Below, in pieces: positions 61,992 through 64,000 of a stretch of DNA of 64,000 nt (the stretch's first letter is position 1; every line of letters begins with the position of its first letter). A program made the position numbers and the translations under genes. The notes under the pieces were generated by a model that worked only from the letters and a program-made list of their open reading frames with translations, ran no database searches and was not told where the DNA came from. The stretch comes from Burkholderia latens (GTDB taxonomy: Bacteria; Pseudomonadota; Gammaproteobacteria; Burkholderiales; Burkholderiaceae), in the NCBI RefSeq assembly GCF_001718795.1, contig NZ_CP013438.1, positions 868,001 through 932,000 of the forward strand, written 5' to 3'.

Positions 61992-63836
61992 ATGAGACCA
62001 ATCCTGTTTGGTGAGTGTTTTGGATGGCTGCATCCGGGGAGTGGAACGCGAGGCGTCGTTCTGTGCAGCGCGTACGGCCACGAAGCGGTGTGGAGCCACG
62101 GCGGCATGCGTGAACTGGCAGACCGATTGTCGGCCCGCGGCATCCCGGTGTTGCGTTTCGACTATCGCGGCACCGGGGATTCCGCGGGCGGCGACGGTGC
62201 AAGCGACCAGTTCGACACGGCTGTCGTCGACGTCGTTGCGGCAATCGGGCGGCTCAGGGAAGAAACGGGTGTGACCCATGTCACATTGTGCGGCTTGCGG
62301 CTTGGCGCGGCGTTCATGCTGATTGCGGCCGGGCAGGTCGATGTCGACGAACTCGTGATGCTCGCGCCGGTGGTGAACGGTCGCAGCTATTTGCGAGAGT
62401 TGTCGATCGTTCGCACTATCTGGCTCGAGCAATTGCCGGCGCCGTTGCGGGCGGTGCAGCAGCGCGACGCGTTGCTCAATGTACTCGGGCAGGTTTATAG
62501 CGCGACGTTCCGCGATCGGCTGAAGCGTTTCGACGCGGCTGCCGTGCTGAAGGTGGGCACGCGTGCGCCGGCCGCGCGCACGCTGGTGTTCGACGTGCAT
62601 CCGGCCGACAGCGAGCCGATGTGCGCATGCATCCGTGCGTTGGGGGGACAGGCCGAATCGCGGACCTTCGACGGCTATGGGGCCTTCATGCAGGAGTCGG
62701 TGTTCTCGAAGCTTCCCGAACGCGTGTTCGCCGCGGTGGTGGACTGGATCTCGGCTCCGATTGGCGCGCAGCCGGCGGCCGGCGTCGCGGCGCACACCGC
62801 GGCCGATTGGCCCGACCTCGGCCCGGGCGGGGTGCTGCGCATGGCGGACGTTCATGAGCGGCCGGTGCGATTCGGCGCCGACGGTTTGTTCGGTATCCTC
62901 TGCGTGCCGGCGAGTTCGCCCGATCCGGACTCGGCGGTGCTGATCACGAACACGTCCGCCAGCCCGCATGTCGGCGACAGCCGGCTGTCGGTGCGCATCG
63001 CCCGCGAGATCGCCCGTCGAGGCATCGCATCGCTGCGCTTTGACGCGCGCGGCATCGGCGACGGCGCGGTGTCGCGCGCGATGGCGGCGCGGATGGCACT
63101 GCAACCGGTCTATTCGAAGACGACCGTGGAGGACGCTGCGGCCGCCGCAGACTGGCTGAAGGCATGCGGATACCGGAACGTGGTGTCGTTCGGGATCTGT
63201 TCGGGGGCGTACAGTGCGTTGCGAGCCGGGCTGCTGGGACGCTCGCTGTCGGGCGTCGTGTCGGTCAACCTGCAGAGTTTTTACATTCCGGAAGGCGTGT
63301 CGGTGGAATCGCTGCACCAATATCAATCCAATTCGCTCGCCGGATATCGCTCGTCGTTTTTCGATCTGTCGAAATGGGTGCAGGTGCTGCGCGGCGAACG
63401 GAGAATATGGCCGTTCGTTCGCCTGATGCTGAGGCGGACGTGGACGCTGCTGTCGAACCGCGTCGCGGCTGCGCGGCGCCGGGGCGCTCGCCCGCCGGCC
63501 GCCGATGCGGTCCCGACCGATCCGCACGAGGTGATGCGTGCGCTGCAGCGAAATGGTGTGAGCACGTTGTTCGTATGCGGCGCGTACGACAGCAGCCTCG
63601 ACTTGATGACGATGCATTTCGGTCGACGCGGCAAGCGACTGGAGCGATTCCGGTCTGCCCGAGCGGCGGTGCTCGACGAAGTCGATCACAGCGTGTTTGG
63701 CGGGCAGGCGGTCGACAAGGTCGTCGAGCTGTGCGTGGAGTTCACACAGCAACTCGGCGCCGCGCATGCGTCGGTCGGCAAACCGGCCGGCCGCGAACTG
63801 CGCGGCCGCTACCGTCGGCCGCAGGTGCCGACCTGA
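61992..63836 (+). CDS. Tandem alpha/beta-hydrolase protein with non-serine nucleophile elbows
   Basis: The protein has 614 residues and two serine aminopeptidase-like alpha/beta-hydrolase domains. Domain 1 (about 1-255) has RFDYRGTGDSAGGDG and the elbow TLCGLRLGAAF (G101-L-R103-L-G105), with Arg where the nucleophile should be. Domain 2 (about 290-595) has RFDARGIGDGAVS and the elbow FGICSGAY (G401-I-C403-S-G405), with Cys as likely nucleophile. A DSSLD acid region and a late DEVDHSVFGG histidine fit domain 2. Such proteins occur in exopolysaccharide and exosortase loci; acyl transfer or deacylation of the glycan is a guess. The 209 bases before it hold no gene. Confidence 0.75.
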   Translation: MRPILFGECFGWLHPGSGTRGVVLCSAYGHEAVWSHGGMRELADRLSARGIPVLRFDYRGTGDSAGGDGASDQFDTAVVDVVAAIGRLREETGVTHVTLCGLRLGAAFMLIAAGQVDVDELVMLAPVVNGRSYLRELSIVRTIWLEQLPAPLRAVQQRDALLNVLGQVYSATFRDRLKRFDAAAVLKVGTRAPAARTLVFDVHPADSEPMCACIRALGGQAESRTFDGYGAFMQESVFSKLPERVFAAVVDWISAPIGAQPAAGVAAHTAADWPDLGPGGVLRMADVHERPVRFGADGLFGILCVPASSPDPDSAVLITNTSASPHVGDSRLSVRIAREIARRGIASLRFDARGIGDGAVSRAMAARMALQPVYSKTTVEDAAAAADWLKACGYRNVVSFGICSGAYSALRAGLLGRSLSGVVSVNLQSFYIPEGVSVESLHQYQSNSLAGYRSSFFDLSKWVQVLRGERRIWPFVRLMLRRTWTLLSNRVAAARRRGARPPAADAVPTDPHEVMRALQRNGVSTLFVCGAYDSSLDLMTMHFGRRGKRLERFRSARAAVLDEVDHSVFGGQAVDKVVELCVEFTQQLGAAHASVGKPAGRELRGRYRRPQVPT

Positions 63837-63884
63837 CGGCACTGCTGCTGGCAGGCCACCTGGACCTTCACGATCGGGAAACCC

Positions 63885-64000
63885 ATGCAGATATTTAAGC
63901 GCATCCTGTTGACGGCATTCGGCGCGCTCGCGTTGTCGGCCGGCAGCGGCCATGGCGAAGAGCACGTGCCGGAATTGGCGCCGGCAAACACGTCGGCCAG
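63885..64000 (+). CDS. Exported protein, N-terminal fragment (cut by window end)
   Basis: The frame opens at ATG 63885 and runs through the last base. The first 25 residues (MQIFKRILLTAFGALALSAG) form a Sec signal peptide, followed by GEEHVPELAPANTSA. Only 38 codons are visible, so no family can be named. Its place at the end of the exopolysaccharide operon, 48 bases after the hydrolase, suggests a secreted enzyme or structural protein acting on the glycan. Confidence 0.6.
   Translation, partial: MQIFKRILLTAFGALALSAGSGHGEEHVPELAPANTSA

Noticed and set aside
61980..63965. A 661-codon minus-strand frame opposite the tandem hydrolase
   Set aside because: The plus strand carries clear hydrolase motifs and continues the operon; the minus product is low-complexity Arg/His.
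48247..64000. Identification of the locus as the cepacian (bce) cluster
   Set aside because: Cepacian genes include a UDP-glucose dehydrogenase, a GDP-mannose synthesis enzyme and a Wzb-type phosphatase; here the sugar-nucleotide genes are heptose-specific and none of those is present.

Overview
This window is high-GC DNA (about two thirds G+C) whose gene content fits a Burkholderia, most likely of the Burkholderia cepacia complex, on a secondary replicon. The grounds are the porin, BCCT transporter, PcaHG/PcaQ, H-NS-like and MocR families, the strong third-position GC, and the many ATGA or GTGA stop/start overlaps. I assign the species from gene content only. I see no rRNA, tRNA, CRISPR array, insertion sequence or prophage.

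Layout. 1-2836: end of a hydroxyproline catabolic operon (4-hydroxyproline epimerase tail plus a three-subunit D-hydroxyproline dehydrogenase). 3030-4228: ArsR-type sulfur sensor with a two-piece YeeE/YedE transporter. 4402-6447: DUF2917 protein divergent from a MocR-type regulator. 6592-6914: small unknown gene behind two tandem LexA-type boxes. 6967-10106: MauG-like dihaem peroxidase and metallophosphoesterase lipoprotein, separated by a hexanucleotide array. 10287-13644: methyltransferase, small membrane protein and BCCT transporter. 13920-18944: carbohydrate operon (MFS importer, GH31 glycosidase, porin). 19380-28799: eight-gene RpiR-led operon for import and cleavage of unusual peptides (IaaA, GsiABCD, DmpA-like and DppA-like peptidases). 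28918-29727: AraC regulator. 30206-32915: protocatechuate 3,4-dioxygenase pcaHG divergent from pcaQ, with a duplicated operator block. 33050-33775: HigBA-type toxin-antitoxin pair. 33866-45149: exporter, giant Lhr helicase, YdjM-like membrane protein, gamma-glutamyltransferase, PPK2, H-NS-like protein and YigZ family protein. 45477-47678: secreted GH3 glycosidase.

48247-64000 is a Wzx/Wzy-type exopolysaccharide locus. A Wza-like lipoprotein is divergent from a complete GDP-D-glycero-D-manno-heptose set (hddA, gmhA, hddC, gmhB). These are followed by a Wzc-like protein lacking the tyrosine-rich tail, three glycosyltransferases, a Wzy-like polymerase, a Wzx-like flippase, a tandem alpha/beta-hydrolase protein with non-serine nucleophile elbows, and the start of another exported protein. 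The overall plan resembles the c-di-GMP-controlled Bep locus of B. cenocepacia as I remember it, but identity to it is not shown here.

The most interesting items are the tandem SOS boxes in front of an unrecognised gene, the heptose exopolysaccharide locus with its degenerate kinase and hydrolase, the atypical-peptide operon, and the duplicated PcaQ operator.
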